From Climacteris rufus (Eukaryota > Chordata > Aves > Passeriformes > Climacteridae), in NCBI GenBank assembly GCA_013398175.1, contig VZRZ01001244.1, positions 1,369,282 through 1,433,281 of the forward strand: a stretch of 64,000 nucleotides of DNA. Direction: 5' to 3'. The notes under the pieces are model-generated. The model had not been told where the DNA came from and ran no database searches. It saw only the letters and a list, made by a program, of their open reading frames with translations. The position numbers and the translations under genes were made by a program. Positions 38,662 to 54,100 of this stretch are shown piece after piece. The stretch's first letter is position 1; each line of letters starts with the position of its first letter.

Positions 38662-38913
38662 TTTGACAGACCCTTTCCTGCTTATGGAAAATACCTACAA
38701 TGCAATCTTCCAGTGTGCTGCTATAGAGATCTGGGTTTTTTTTAGAAAATGTCTAAATTCTAATAATTCTAATTTATTCCAAAACCAACTATGCAAAGCC
38801 ACCAATATAATTTAGTTTGAAATTGCATTCTAGACCATGAGTCATTTGGCATTAAGCCTTATATACCAGCATACCTTATAAACAGCATTCTCCATGAGAT
38901 GGATGGAGAAGAA

Positions 38914-38935
38914 AAATAAACATTAAATAAACATT
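38914..38935 (+). repeat. Exact 11-bp tandem duplication
   Basis: AAATAAACATT occurs twice in direct succession, followed by a partial third unit. AT-rich, probably replication slippage. Confidence 0.95.
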
Positions 38936-40779
38936 AAATTTAACATTCAGAAAGGGAAACGGAGTAAAACATGTAAAATTTAGTCCAGGTTGTACAATCT
39001 TACAATTTTGACTGATTTTTTTTTCAAGATGCTGCAATTAAGGAAAAAGGTATCATCTGATCATACCTTAGAGTAAAGGTATTCTCATCTGTAAGAACTG
39101 TGTGTATCTGTTTTATGCTGACTCATATGTAAATGCTGTCTTTAAGGATAAGTGGTTTTCTTTCAGAATGTTTTTTATTTCAGAATATTTTTATTACTGC
39201 CTCTTCCCATAGCTCAGAAAAGGTTTGATATTTCATCATTTAACACAGATCCTGTTAGAAACAGACTTGTAGGTAAATAAGTTAAAAGTTACCCAGTTGC
39301 TGTAGATCTTATTTATCTCACTGCAATTTGTCATATTTAGTTTACATCTGTAAGGTTTTTTCCAATATTCAATATTCAGTTATATTTTTTTACTTTGTGA
39401 AATGAGTTTGAAGCCCCTGGCTCACAAGTTATCTCTTGAGGCAAGGAACAACAGAAATTAATTTAGAGTTCAAAAAATAGGTGTCTCATGGAATCATTAA
39501 ATGAGATCATCTTCTGTGACTCCCTTATGTGTTTTTAGAAGAATTTATGGGCTCACATGATGTGCTTACAGTCATAGAAGGACTCTGTGGCTCAGGCAGA
39601 GATTTTCATCCTGAAGCAATATTTTGCAATTATAGAATGAATAAACACTCATGGCTGATGAGCTAACTGTCTGATTAAGCACAATTTCTTAAGAGAACCA
39701 GCTGCAAAGTAACTTGACTCACTGGTTTGAAGCTTGTCTGTATAATTGACATTTATTTGTAGAATTCAGACTCAATTCAAGATTGCATTACTTGCTCTGA
39801 ATATTCAGCTTTAAATCCACCAGTTTAATGAATAAGAGTGCTATTGTAGAAACAAACAGTACAGATCTGATAGCAGATCTCTAACATGCACCTACCTACA
39901 CCACATTGTTACATAAACATAATTTAGAAGACCAGTCTGTCTGGCCTTTTTCCTAACTGTTGAAGAGGATGAGGGAAGAAAGGGGGTCCTCCAGGGAGTT
40001 TTCAGAGGAGGAATTTGGATCTGTACTGATAAAAGCTTTACTTGTTCTGGGAATATAATGAGGTTCTGGTTTTACTGTAACATTCACACTGTGATTAAGA
40101 GCATTATCTCAGAATCTCTACTAGGTCACTTTTTGGTGACCATCATTTGAATTCCAAAAGTAAAAAATTCTTCAGTTGCACAAGGCGTGTACATACGTAT
40201 GACAGCTTTTGATGACTTACCAAGAAACAATCTATTTCTATAAAGGGATTTCTGAAATAAAACAGTTCTTTCATCCAACAAGAATAAATATGGGAAAGCT
40301 CAATGGAAATTTCCTCTAAGAATCCAAAGTCAACTTTTTACATTGTATAGAGAACACCCAGGAGTTTAAGGTTCTTGTGTAAACTCAGCATTCAGAGAAG
40401 GGAGGTATAATTGCCAAGTACTGCTATGCTGAAGACTTTGGATGTTGTTAAAATGTTAGGTGACTGTTTATATAATGCCATTCCTAGAAGGAAAAGCCAT
40501 TTCAAGCAGAATGTGATCAGAACAAGCCCTGGTAGCTGTTGCAGCCTCACAGGCTTGGCAGAGTTCTCTGAAATAACTTCCCGATGCCGTCACACACTGT
40601 CGAGCTGACCAGGAACCATTTCTAAAGCAGCTCTATTGGATCTGAGGCAGTCTCTTAAAAATCAAAGTATGTCAGCTTTGAAGTTATTTACCAGATTTCC
40701 TCCTCACTGAAGTGCGTGACTGACTCAACACATAAAAATTTGAGACTTATTCCTTTTCTTATATTTCTCAAAAAGAATG

Positions 40780-40813
40780 TATGTATTTACATTTGTTTTA
40801 TGTATTTACATTT
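40780..40813 (+). repeat. Short tandem repeat, 19-bp period
   Basis: The string TATGTATTTACATTT is present at 40780-40794 and again at 40799-40813. Confidence 0.95.
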
Positions 40814-43800
40814 ACAGTGGTTCAGATGCACAGTATTGAATGCAAATGTGAGTTCTTTGTTTGTTGACACAGTAATGTTTACATACTGAGATTGCCAACT
40901 GCAAGATAGCATAGCTTTTTAATAAAGAAAATAAATTAGAGAACATGGAAATATTTATTTCCTGTGACAGAACATGCAAAATGTTAGACCTTGGCATCAG
41001 AAGTTGCAGTCTGCTTGCCAGCACAAGGTTGATCCTGTGGTACGTTTAATAATCTTTTTGTGGTTTTTAATGAGGCCTTTATTGGAGTTATTTTCTTAAT
41101 TCCAATGAATGTCTATGACATCCAAGTCTCTTCAGAAACCAGATTTGACTTACTGGAAGCCAAAAACTTGTCAAGTACTCCTGGATCACGTGAGCCAAGA
41201 AAGTTCAGTTCCTGGAGCTTTACTGTGCTCCAGGAGCAGCTTTATTGTGTATCCCTCAGATGTGTAGTGTTTTCTTGATTGAGACTACTAGAATGTCTGG
41301 ATTTATTTGACATAGCTTTTTCACCAGTATAACAGCTCCCTTAGAATTTTTTCAGTACATCTAGATGTTTTTTTTACCCCCTGGAAATGCATGTACTTGT
41401 ATACATATGTCTATTTAGGAACTTTATTAATCTCATTGTTGCTATAGATTAATATCTTAGTAACTTCATTTAGTTAAAAGTAATTATTATGTAACATAAA
41501 ATTATAATAAAAGATATAACAAAGCACTAGTTTCAGAGTTACTTTTTCTAGTATTTTATTTTCTGAAAACTATGCAGAATTTTCACCTGAAAGTTAAAAA
41601 AAAAGGAAATGTGGAGGCTTTTTAACCAATCTCTTATAAGGGCTTGATTGTTAGGACTGTATATGAAATAAAAATGTTTTTCAGTAAAGACATAAGGACA
41701 GCAAAATGCTTCTTTGAAAATAGCCTGTTGGGTTTCTGTTCTCCAGAAGGACTGGGGTGTGTTATGTGGATTAACGACATGGTTCAGGTGGCAAATTGTT
41801 TTGTAACATCTTGACAGAGAATTAGCATAGCTGTAGAATTTCTTGTAATTTTAGGCAATCTTTCTCTTAATGGCTTCGAAAACCTGATGATAATGGCAAT
41901 TGCAACCTCTCACCAAGCACTTCTGAAATATTTGTTGGTCATTTTCACTTTTCTCTTTTTTGAAGATGACAACCACTGACATGTTCCAGGCAACTTCTCG
42001 TCCTGTTTTTCTTTCCTGTTTTTTTCTGTATAACCTTGCCATTGACTTCATGACATCCAATAATTTTACTCTTTGGCATGATTCTGATCTGCTCTGTTGC
42101 CTTCATCAAGCTAAAAGTTAGCTTAGCATGCCATTGCTTCCTTGGCTTGATGGTAAGGCTAATAGAATCTTTCCAGCAAAACGTTTGTCCTGCTCTGAAA
42201 AGCTGGAAAAGGAGAATTAGCACAATGTGAGAGTGTTGAATTCCTCTATTCTCCTAGACTGTCTTTTTGTGCTGGATTGTGCCCAAGCTGTCTTCAACTT
42301 GGACTGTCTGCAGCCATTAATGCTGCTGCAGGGAAAGGTGTGAGGATCTTGCACAAAAGATGTCAGTGGGCCTCATTTTGGTCTTAGAGTGCTTTATAAC
42401 TATTAAGCCAGTTTCTCATGGCAGAAATTATTGAAGGGAAAAAAAATACATCTTTATTTTTGAAAACATTAGGATATTCTTTAGTTTATATGTGTGTAGT
42501 TCTCTGGTCTCTCTAGAACTGTTAAATTAATAGCTTTTGGTAATCTTTTGGCAATAGGTTTCACCATTTAGTTATAGTGTGAATTTTTCTCTTTTTATTA
42601 AACTTTCACATCAGAATAAAATCATTAATGATTAACCCTGTGCTAAAGCAAGGATGGATAGTCCTGACATAGCATTATGAAATATAATGTCCTCCATGTG
42701 GTGGGGTTTTTTGTATGCACTTGGTGCTTGCATGTAGGTATAACCTACAGCAGTAGTGGAAGGGGATGGTGTTTACAGGAGTTGCACTTGCAGTTGTTCT
42801 TCATTTAGTTTTGTCTGAGTTGGAGTTTTACCTATTATTAGCCTCTTCCTGCTCTCATGAGCTGCATACATGATTTCTTATGCAGGTAGTATTTAAGGGA
42901 CTTTCAATCATGCTTATAAAAGCTTTATCCTAAAACACATTACAAGCATGGAATTTCTGGCTTTCAGACCTGAGTTGGTAGGTACATTGCTCTGTTTTTT
43001 CTGGATGGAGTACATCTTGGCTGTGAGCAGGAGGAAATGAGGCCATCCCTTCTCAAAACATGACTCTCAAAATGTTTGGCAGCAGTCAATGTTTGGTCAT
43101 TCTTAACACAGTCTTCTAAGGAAGACAGCTAGCAAGATTCAGTGCTTTTCTACAGACTTCCTTGGTGGTTTCTGTGCAAGAGGGCCAAAATTAAAGTACT
43201 GGCCATGCATTTCTCTCTGTTCCCTTGTTCACTTCCTTCACAGTGTTCAGGATATTTCCAGGGGATCCCTGTCCTCATTTGGCTTGTAGTAGTATTTTTT
43301 AATAATTTCTACTGTCTATTGTGTGAGATTAAATCTTAATGTTCTGCCTTCTCCACAGATTCGGGGGACTCAAATTTATCTTTTGAAGGGCATCTGCACT
43401 TTGAGCCAATGGGTACTTATTTCTTGTGGATTTTGGCATATGATTATCTTCCTCATTTCCTTTCCTACTGAGACAGTCCTCTGAAACAAAAAAAAACATA
43501 CAGATGCTTTTCACTACATGGGAAAGACAGTTTGTGTGACAGTTATTAATGCAGTGTTTATTGGAACCTTCTTGTTTCCTTTACTAAAACAGTCATCTTG
43601 TGGATCTACGTGCAGAAGACTTGACAGAAAGTACATGATTCAGAGTTAAATGTCTTTACTCTGACTATTCTTTTCTTACTAGTGCCAATACCACATAAAA
43701 GGTAGGCTACATCCTTTTCAACAAATAAACTATGTTATTATATTTTAAAATAGAGGTATTATTTTGACAAGTTACAGTTTCAGATCAATAACTACAACTT

Positions 43801-45179
43801 GTATAAATATATAACCGTGTTACTCTTTGATGTCTTCCTTTTTTTCCTGAATTTTTTAGGGAGATTCTGACTCTATGCCAACCTGCAATACTGCTTTCTG
43901 GTTACAAGCTCCCAGATTTCCCAAAGCAGTACATTCCTTAATGAAACGTACTTTAAGGGCTGAGATTTTATTTAGATTTCACACCTCTACTTTGCCAAAG
44001 ATTCTACTGGCAACACTAAAGTATCAGGTCATACAGTACAGGAGAGGTCTACTCATTGGCTCCGTCCAACTCTATACAAGCCGTGTTTATCTAGTAAAAT
44101 TTTCCCCTCATGAAACAGCCTCTGTCAACCTGACAGACTTATACAGTTTCCTAATTGTCAACATCATTTGTCCTCCAAAGCAAACGTTTTAGGAGTCACT
44201 TCCTTCAATAACAGGACTATAACTTTTCCTTAGTTCAACACCTTTTCAAGGACAGCCTATCAAATCCTATGCAGTGTCTGTGAATTAAGTTATTCCATCC
44301 TTCCTTTTGTACAGAATGGTAGGTACAGTTGTCTTCCTTCTGGCTTTGGGGCCTTGGGACAGCCCTGAAGTTGTGGCTTGTTCTTAACAGTAGTTTGCAT
44401 ATTATATCCATTTCCATGGACTGGAATTCTGCACCATTCTAGCACTTATTTAGGACAACACAGAGGGTGACACTTGTGCCACATGAAAAGCAGCCACCTG
44501 CAACAGACAACAAACAACTTGCAATTCAATTCATTGCTTGGGTAGTACTAAGAAAAATGTGTGTGCATCTTTCTTCCTTCTTAGGACTATGCTGTGGAAG
44601 GAAAAGAGCTTGCTTCCAGATATCAGTGGTATAAAAAATAAATGGTGTTAGTGCATGTGTTTACAATTAGGTATCAGTAGGGATTTATGTATTGGTAACA
44701 TGAGCATGTAGCAGAGAACTGTTACAGTTGACTGATAAACATTTAGAATAGGTTTTGGTTTTGGTTGATTTTGTTTATTTTTTTATTAAGATCTTCTCAG
44801 AGATAGAGCAATCCTATACTCTCCTTCTATACAGAGAGTTTTTGCGTGTCCCCAGTAATTCCTGATGTCATCTGATACTGCAAAACAAGGTACCAGTAGT
44901 ATTCAGATGAGACACCAGTGATTTAGAAGCATTACATTGCTTCATTAGCTCATTCTGTATATATCCCAGCCCATGCCCAGAGGATGTTTTCCTTTAGGGG
45001 TGTGCTTAGGCTGGAGTTTCTCCAGCTCCCATTTTCTGTACGTTTGTTGCACGTCCTTTGGCACCACCCAAATCCCCTGCTTACACATTCAGCAGCTTCT
45101 CTGTTCAAAATACTTTCATTACTCAGCAGTCCAACACCGTCTCATTGTTGCATTTCCAATACAAGATATTTGGTAACTT

Positions 45180-45193
45180 AAAAAAAAAAAAAA
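45180..45193 (+). repeat. A14 homopolymer
   Basis: Fourteen A with no AATAAA-type signal just upstream and no recognisable coding sequence before it. It is not called a processed pseudogene. Confidence 0.9.
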
Positions 45194-48100
45194 CCCTACA
45201 GTAATTCCTGTAACTGTATTTGGTGAAGTCCAAAAGAGGAAGGAAAAACCCTAGCAAAATCACTGTAACTTTGCAGTCGCTTGGCTCTTCTAACATCATA
45301 GTTTTCTGTCTCTGTTTAGAAGCTTTCTAAATAGATAGAGCAAATAGTCAGGTCTTAAAATGAAAACTAAAAATTCAAAAGCAAAGAGAAGGCATAAAGA
45401 TTTTCAGCCTTTAAGAGCATAACAAATGGGATGCCTGTGTGTTGTAATATGTCTTGTGTTTCTCTATATTTATGGCTAGATGCTTTTAGTCCAGGAGCTT
45501 TTCACATACTACATTTGAGAGAGCCATATGCTTCTGAGGCTTATGAGAAAAACAAGAAAAAAAGTTTTGGGATAGAAGTGGATCCCTTTATTTCTTACAA
45601 GTCACTTTCATTCTCTTTTTTAGCAAAGTTTTGTAGCTGTATAAAACTGTTTTCTTATGGGCACAGTTGAATAAAAAGTGTCAGCAGTGTTAATTATAAT
45701 AAACTTAAACATAAAAAGACAGATCATAATAACTTTACCAAATCTATTGCAGAGTAGCAGTAACATCATGTAATTTACAGTTGGGTGGAGAAAGGTTTGC
45801 AAGGCATTTGGCATCCTGACCATTGCTCTTCGAGTTAAGTGGTGACACTGAATATCAGTTCTGCTTCTTTGGCTAGTGAGTATTTAGTGATTAAGCCACA
45901 TGCAGGAAACCCAGTATCTTTAGAAAACAGCATACAAGAGGCTGCTGAGAGCATAGATCAAATAGCTGAATGTGCATAAACCAAACCAAGCAAGTCATTT
46001 TAGTAAGAAGAGCAAGGACTTCCACCTGAAGGCAGACAATGATATGGAAGGCTTAAATCAATTGGCAGAAATAAGGGAACCATTTACTGAGAAATATAAA
46101 AAAAGAGAAGCGGGCTTCAGTTTGTACTGAATGAGAACCCATGCCTTTGGCACAAAGATGGTCAAAAGCCATCAAAGTTCTCATTTCTGCCTCTTCATTC
46201 CCAAAGTGGCTACATTTAACTTCAATGTCTATGTAATCTTAAGGAAAAGGTGTATTTAGGAAACCTGAAAACTGTATTTTAGTATACTCTAGTATACAGA
46301 AATTAACTACTGTTTTGAACATTATGGTGGAATTTTTCATCTAAGGGAAGAGCTTCCTCTTGCTAATATGAAGCTCTGATGTAGCTTACCAAGACACAGC
46401 AGCACATTTCCATCTTAGAAGTTCACCATATTATGACAACTTTGTTATATCAGAGGCTATTTTTGGTTTCTTTTAACTTTTCTTTTGGAATTCTTTAGAT
46501 TTATTGTAAACACATATGAATGTACAGGTTTGCTGCACTGTGTGTTGAGGGTCAGGTTGTTCATAGGCCTGTTTTAGGCAATAGTACATCTTTGAGAGTT
46601 CTCCTTAGTCATCCACAAGGAGCTTCTTAAACATGACATGTATTTACTTTAAAAATGAAAATACAGAACACGGGTTGCTTTCTGTTCAATTAGGTTTTTT
46701 TCACATATAAGTAGTATATGAGCATGGGGAATTTGTCATTCTCAAGAAAATAGCATATTTTAAAAGATTTCCGTTCTGCCTAATTTCCATTTGCTGCAAG
46801 CAATGTGCCTATTTCTACTTTTACTTTGCCACTTAACATAGAATGCTTTGAAATGAGATTCTTCTGGAGTATGATTGTAATGTCAGTGATTTGATGAATG
46901 GTTGGAGACCACATTCAGTCTTACACTGAAACAAATGTAATCTTTGAAAGATTACTTAAAATATGGCATATAGACTCTCATTGGCAATGTCCTCAGAAAA
47001 GCCTGTGCTTCTTTCTGACATTGGACTTGAGCCTTTGATTCCCTGGAAGAGGCTGGAAGCTTCCAGATGATGTTTCAGAAATACTTCTGTTGTTACTGCT
47101 AGGTAATGCTTTCTCAATACTTCATCACCCCACAAGACTGGCTCCAAGAGTTGTCACTAGATCCATTCTGTATCCTGTGCTTTGTTTCATGTATGGGTGT
47201 AGTGAAGGCCAGCAATATTAGTTTGTGTTAGCCAATATCATTGTGTGCTGCATTTTTTCCCAAAAATGTTGATCCTGACTTTATGAAATGAAAAACTTTA
47301 CATAGGGTCATGACTGAATTTATATGAAAAGGAGGGAAAGTATAGGCCCATTTGCCTCTAGGATGAGGTTAATTTTTATGCCAGTGGGACAGATACATTC
47401 CAGATGTTTAATGCTCAAACTGTTTCCTTGGGGTTCCATCTATTATAATTTTTTTCTCAAATTTTATGATAAGGGCTTCTAGTAATTTTTAATTGAGTCA
47501 GAAAATCACTATTTTTTCTTAAATATATTCAATTCCGTATAATTAAAAACACTTCATATAGATAATATACTTTTCCTGGATTTTGCTGATAACATTTTAA
47601 TACTTCTTCTGTGAGTGAACTTCAGAAAACTGATATGTTGGAACTTTGTTAACATCAGATAACATAAGTCTTAAGAACATGTGTGCCTCTCAGTTTCTCT
47701 GTCTGACATAGACCTGGATCTGCAGGGTTTTTTCCTATGTTAAAACTTGTTGTTATTGAACACAATACTAAACAGTACTGAATACTAACAGTACTCAAAC
47801 TTTTGTCTGTCTCATACATTCATTCATGCTGTAGATTTAACAAGAGACAAGTACAGAAATAGTGCTGCTGATCAAGTTTGCATTTTGAAAACCTGAAGGT
47901 GTTACAGTGAGATTTGTACTTTTTTGGAGTGTTCATTTTCAGCAGTTCAGGTCAGCTGTACAAATGGAAGGTGTTGTCTCATTTCAGAGGTGACTTTTTC
48001 ATTAAAGTGGAAATTGGGTAGGATATGCCATAAGAAGAAGCATTTTTAATAAGTCTTCACTTTTTTCCTGGTTAATAGTTATTGAGAGCAAATGATGGTG

Positions 48101-51100
48101 ATATAAAGGTCAATGAAAACTGGCATAAAGGATGTTATTGTCTAAATACAGGAAATTTTCCATGTTCCCATGAGCCAAGGCAGTACAAATTGTTGAAGTA
48201 AATAGGACAGTGATCTCACTTGTTTGAGTACTTCACAGTTTAAACAGAATTTTAAAGGGTTTTCTTAGAAAAACTTCACTAGCATTTCAAGATTCCTGGT
48301 AGATAGTGTGGTTGATGTTGTTTGTAGATGGCTTTCTATGCAGTTAATATTAGCATAAAATAATACAAACATGATAGCTATTGAAGCAGAACAGTAGGTT
48401 GTTTTTTGTCTTAAAAGTGAATGGGTCTGACTCTGGTAAACCATTCTCTCATTCACAGTCTTCAAATAGTTCTATTTGTGTCCATTAGAGTGTAAGTAAT
48501 TAAGTTATTTATTGAGCAACTGTCAGAGGAATTTAAGTAGCTTCTGGAGCAAAACAGCTCCAGCGCTTAAACCATAGTATTTTGCAAAGTCTGCCTTTTC
48601 CTTTGCAAACAAACACATCCCATTGAATTGCTGTTATGTGGTTAAGCAACAGTACATAAAAGCTGGTTGTCTAGATGAGTCCTGCTTTAGGAACATAGTT
48701 AAATCAACAAATTCATGATTTAAGAAGTGACTATAAAGATATGATTTTATTCGCTCTTTTGCTGTATGGAAAGGATGCATCATTAGTGTTTGAACATTCC
48801 GACCACAAAATGCTGTGCTGTGTGCTTTTTCAAGTAAAGGAGGTGAGGCACTAATTGGAAAAGTGTTAGATATCTAGATATACAATAATGAGTATTTTAT
48901 ATGAATGATGCAAAACATCTGCAATGACTAAGTCCAAGAAGTGTTTACTAGGAAATATTTTTAGCTTTTATCTGAAGTAGTTTGAAATGCACATTATGGT
49001 TTCCAAAATTAAGTAGAGATTTTTGGATTATTAGTGAAGTGTCAAGCTATTATTGCTCTTGCTACCATGTAAAATTGGTTGTAAAGTTTTGCGGTGTAAG
49101 GTTTGTAATGTTGTTACTCAGATTATTTTTAAAATGTAATTTTTTTTGTGTTGAATGAGAGCAGTTGAGGAATTGCTTCATTGCAAAAATATCAAAGAGA
49201 GATCACGTGTTTCAGTAGGAAGAATAGGCATCCCAAGGGGATGGAAAAGTCCAGACTTTTTGGAGAAAGGTAGTAAGAAAGGACTGATGCAGATTTTGTC
49301 TCTGTTCCTTTTTTGTTTTCCTTCGGTCTGTACTCATACTTTCAAATACCAGGCTTACAGCTTCTGTCTTTCAGGTCAGCTTCCTCACTTTTCTGCTCTA
49401 AAGGTTAGTTCACATTGTATACTGTACTGTTCTGTAAGTGGCCCAAACTTACTTCTCCTATGTAGGTGTTATTTTTAACTGTAGTAACTATTATAATACT
49501 ACAATTACTAACAGGGATTGATGAACAGCTTTGATGGACTTGGGCACATGAAAGAGTGCTACACAGGCTGCCAACATGGAATGAAGACTGTCATGAAACA
49601 GTGTTTTTCAGAAGGGATTCTTGAAATAAGCCTGAATGCTGGTTTGCTCCTATAGCTGAAGATTGAGTGTTCAGACTTCTGGACATTAGCCTTTCCCATT
49701 TACAGTGATCATGAACGCTGTATTTTTCTGTATTTTAATTATTTCCCTACACTCTTCTGTGAAACTGGGCTTTTGGGTCACTATGAAAATATATGAGGCT
49801 TTCATTATTCTTTTATGTATAGCAAAATGGAGTTGGCAGATATTAGCATCTGTCTTTCAAAGTATTTAAAGTCTTCTACAAAATAACTGTTTGCAATCAG
49901 TAATCATTTAGGAAATCATATGCCAAGCATGAATAACACATAATATTTATAAACTTTTATGTCTTTTCAGGATTAGTATTTTACTCTCCTTTGTCATTCA
50001 TATGCTGCTCTTACTTAACCTTTTTTATGAAGTATATCTTGCTCATGAACAGCTCCAGGCTTTCAGAGATTTTAGGAGTACCTACTGTTCTCTTAACACT
50101 TCTATTTTTGATCTTTGTTTTTGATTTAGTCTTTGCTTCTTAAAAAAATTTCTGTTTGAGTATGCCACATCTAGAAAATACAAAACCCAGGTTTCTCTAA
50201 TACTGATGAATTCAGGCTGATGGTCAGTAGGAGCTAGAATTTCAGCATCAACTATTTTATGTGTTGAAAAACATACCAGTGCATTGCAAAGTGATAAAAT
50301 TCACCCTTGTACAAAGGGAAAGGTAAAAAAAATAAAGCTGTCAACAGCTGCATTTCTTAAATCACCCCATCTCTTGTATTTATTAGGCCTTAGTGGTCTT
50401 TCAATGCAAAGGAAGCTGGTAAGGTAAGATGTAAGGAAAAATTTGAGCACATTTTATATGAAGAAAGGAGATCATATTGAACAGTTGCTATGGAAAATGT
50501 GATGAAAAAAGAGCAGAATGTTCTTTGGGGAGGATAAAGGTACTCTTAGTTTCTAGTACAATGTTTGTATTGTATTGATTTTTATGATTTTAAAAATAGG
50601 AGGGAATTTCAGCAGGGACCAGGGAAGTAGTTTACCTCTTTCTTGCCAAGTGCAGGAGTTTGGGAGAGTCTAGGCTCAGAAATAAACTGTGGCTGGCCCC
50701 TGGGATTTTTTTGTTGTTATTATTATTAAGCTTGTTGATTTAGGCTGCCTGGGGAAGTGAAGTCACCTCTACTGTAACTCTGTGTACAGTTCATAATTCA
50801 AATAACAGTTTTAAATATGTAGGGTTATGAGAAAAGTTTGAACTTTTTTTCATTAAACGTTTGGCATTTTCTGAGACATGTTAGATTGCCTCCTGTTGTT
50901 ATAAGAAGAGGAAAAAAAGGAGTATTCTTTTACTATGACACTTTTTCCTAAACTGCTCTTTAATAGAAAATAGACAAATACATTGCTGGAACATTGCTTT
51001 CTTGAAACATAATAAACAAATGCTCCATTTCATTCTGTTGACTTTGTTCTCATAGATCAGAATTCTAATAAAACAGACCCAAATTATGTGATGTAGAATG

Positions 51101-54100
51101 ACCTCCACATAACTGGTAAAATTTGCTCCAGTTTACTGAGCTCAGTGACCCAAAATAGATCCACCCTTTGTGGAATGGATCTCAATGTCTTCATGTGGGT
51201 TCCCCCCTCACTCTTCAGACTTATTGCTGGTGTGATGAGAAGAAAGGAGGCATAGTTACTTCTTTGCCTAATGATTCCTCTGCTGTAGTTTCATACATTT
51301 CCTGGCTAGCTGAAATGGGTGTCAGAAGAAGTGTTCTCTTTGGCTGGGCTGGTATAAAGCAGTGCTGAGCTGAGAGCTGCCTGGGGCAAAGTGGCTGAAG
51401 ATGAGCTCTTCTGCATATGTGCTCAGGCATGTTCTGTGTTGTGTTCAAACACACTGTGCTGTGTTCAAAATGAACATATTAATTAGAAGACTGATCTGCA
51501 GCTGCAAGCTTCAGGTCAGTTTTAACTTGCAGTTTTGTCAATTGGCCTTTTAAGCCTCAGCAGGTCTCAGTTTGTTGCCTTGCAAGAAAAGATATGTATA
51601 ACCCAGATACCAGTTGAAACAGAAAGGACCATACCGTGTTGTAAAGCCTACAATTGCTTTTCCAGTAAGCTTGCCAACGTGGACCGCTCTGAAATTGTGT
51701 GCAAGAGAATTTAATCCTGCTTCCCCATGAGTTGCTTTTCTTAGAGATGTGAATATGTGCATGCTGCAAAACAGGCAGCATATTCTTCCTCATAATTATT
51801 TTCCTGTGTCTTGCTTATTTCTCCATGTGCTGAAATACATTAATTTATCTGCTTTAGCATCCCCATCCTGAAATGCTGTGTCAGGCAGCTGCACATCCTG
51901 CAGGCCATCTCTTCCTTGTGCAGCAGAGCAGGGTGTGCATCTCTGGCTTGACAGTACTTACTTTTATTATTAACATTATACCCAAATGCATAATTCAGTC
52001 ATATTTCTGGATTGAAATACATATGCAATTGAATCCAATTTAAATCATCTACCTTGCCCCAGGCTTGATTCTTCTCATACCTGTGCTATGACAGCCAAAA
52101 GAGAGCTATAATGTCTGATATGTAGTCAAAATGCTGGCGACCTTTTCAGCTTATAATGACCTTAAGCAGTCGGTGCTTTCCCTAGGTATAGCATGACCTC
52201 ATAGAAAAGAAAAAAAGGCATTTAGTGCTACCTTTTGATGGCTATCTGCAGGTCAAATTGCCAGCAAATTCAGTCCCAGTAATATAGGCTGAGTATTCTT
52301 GTGGCTGACATCTTCGTGAGCCAGGGTTCCTCTTGCCAACCTGCAAAGAATACCTTACAGGAGAAAAGTGCTTTCGTTAAAGAAATGAAGGGTGAAGAAA
52401 AGAGATCCAGATAAAAGAACAAAAAATTCTTATCTCTTATTCTGTGTCCTTAAATCTAGGAGCATGTTCGTGGTCAGGCCAGTGTGCCCAGAAATGTTTT
52501 ACTAAACTACAGAAAGAATGGAGGGAAGAGGAGAAAGAGGGGAGTGAAATGCTTTTGACATCACTATTTACACTTCAGCCTCTATTTTCCATTGTGGCTT
52601 GAATCTGATACTGCTTGGACAGATTTCTGAAATACACTCTCAATACTTATTCAAAAGTCCTTACAAATGTTCTAACAGAATTCCTTCTGGAGCAGACACC
52701 CTGCCTTTATTTGCCTCTGCTGGGGAATTTATTCCATGGTGACCTCTCTCCCTAGCTGGCAAAAAAGAGGTCATTTAGGCACACTGGGCTGGACTCTGGC
52801 TCTTTAGAAAATCAGTACAAAATCTTGCTTCATTTAACACAAATCTATTAGGTTTGTGTAAATTGGAGGATGGAGACAAGGAGAGGAGTGATCCCACAAG
52901 ATAGCTTTCTTCCAGCAGTCTCTGTTTGCTGTCACACACTCATGTCACAACTGTCTGTCTCTGAGGCTAGCAATTTTGAGATGTACTTTATGATTTAACA
53001 GTTTACAGGGTGTTTTATAAAATTACTCACTGTACAATACATCAGAAGGGAAGTATCCACATTTATTCTTCTTTGCTGTTTTATGGCATTTCACTGCAAG
53101 GGACGTGTTGTTTCAGGTAGCTGGCTCACAAATCGATATGCTTGTGTGCAGTAAATACTGGAACTTTTCAAGACTGTTGTAAAATTTAACCCTCCTGTCC
53201 CTGAGGATCTGTGGCTTCCACTGGGATGGAGAAATTAATTTGCTGACAGACACTACTTATTAAGAGACAACTAAGAGATTTTAATATCCGGTCTGGTGTG
53301 TTAGTTCTGAGCATGGGAAATGGACACCGAAGGAGAATTAATTTGCAATGCCAGGACAAGAGCATTTCTAGTTCTAGGGCAAAGTGCATAAAATGAAACA
53401 CTTTGGTTAATTATAGCATGTCTTCCATTGCTTTTTGTCCTAAATAATAAACAATTTCAGTTGCGTATTTTTGACATCAAAGAGGGAAAGGAGACATTTA
53501 AATATCAAATTAAATACAAAATTCAATATAAAAATATTGATCACATGGTAATTTATGTATAAACACATAATCTAGTATGTTTGACATATGTACACATATG
53601 AAATTAAATATAATGTTTGGACTAATTCTGGTGTCTTGATAGTATACATTTGACACTGTGGGAATTTTTTTGCTTGGCTTGGCATACGTGCAGTCATATC
53701 TGACAAGAATTTTCCTGAATTATTAATTTTGTTTAGACTTACATGACCATATACCCACTTGTATAAATATGGTCATATTGTAGTAGACTTAGATTTCAAT
53801 TATTTTTTCAATAATATTCTCCAATTTTTACCTTCTAATTTTTAAAATAGGCAAAGGGAAATGCTTTAAAATAATTCTACAAGACCATGCCTTATATTTA
53901 TTAGTGCAAAGTTTAATTACAAGAAGGCATCTTTGGCATGTGCTTCTTCATTGATGTTTTCTTCACGGGTTTTGAGAGATTGCATTTTTCCACTGTCTCA
54001 CATGAGGAAAAGTAGATAAGAAATGGAATTAAATTAACTCTGAGTGGACTGAAATGTCAAGTAAAGAGATGGAGAATGAAATGCTGAATAGGAAAATGAG

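Noticed and set aside
44973..45193. Possible processed pseudogene ending in the A14 run
   Set aside because: No polyadenylation signal before the A run, no recognisable protein similarity, and no visible target-site duplication.
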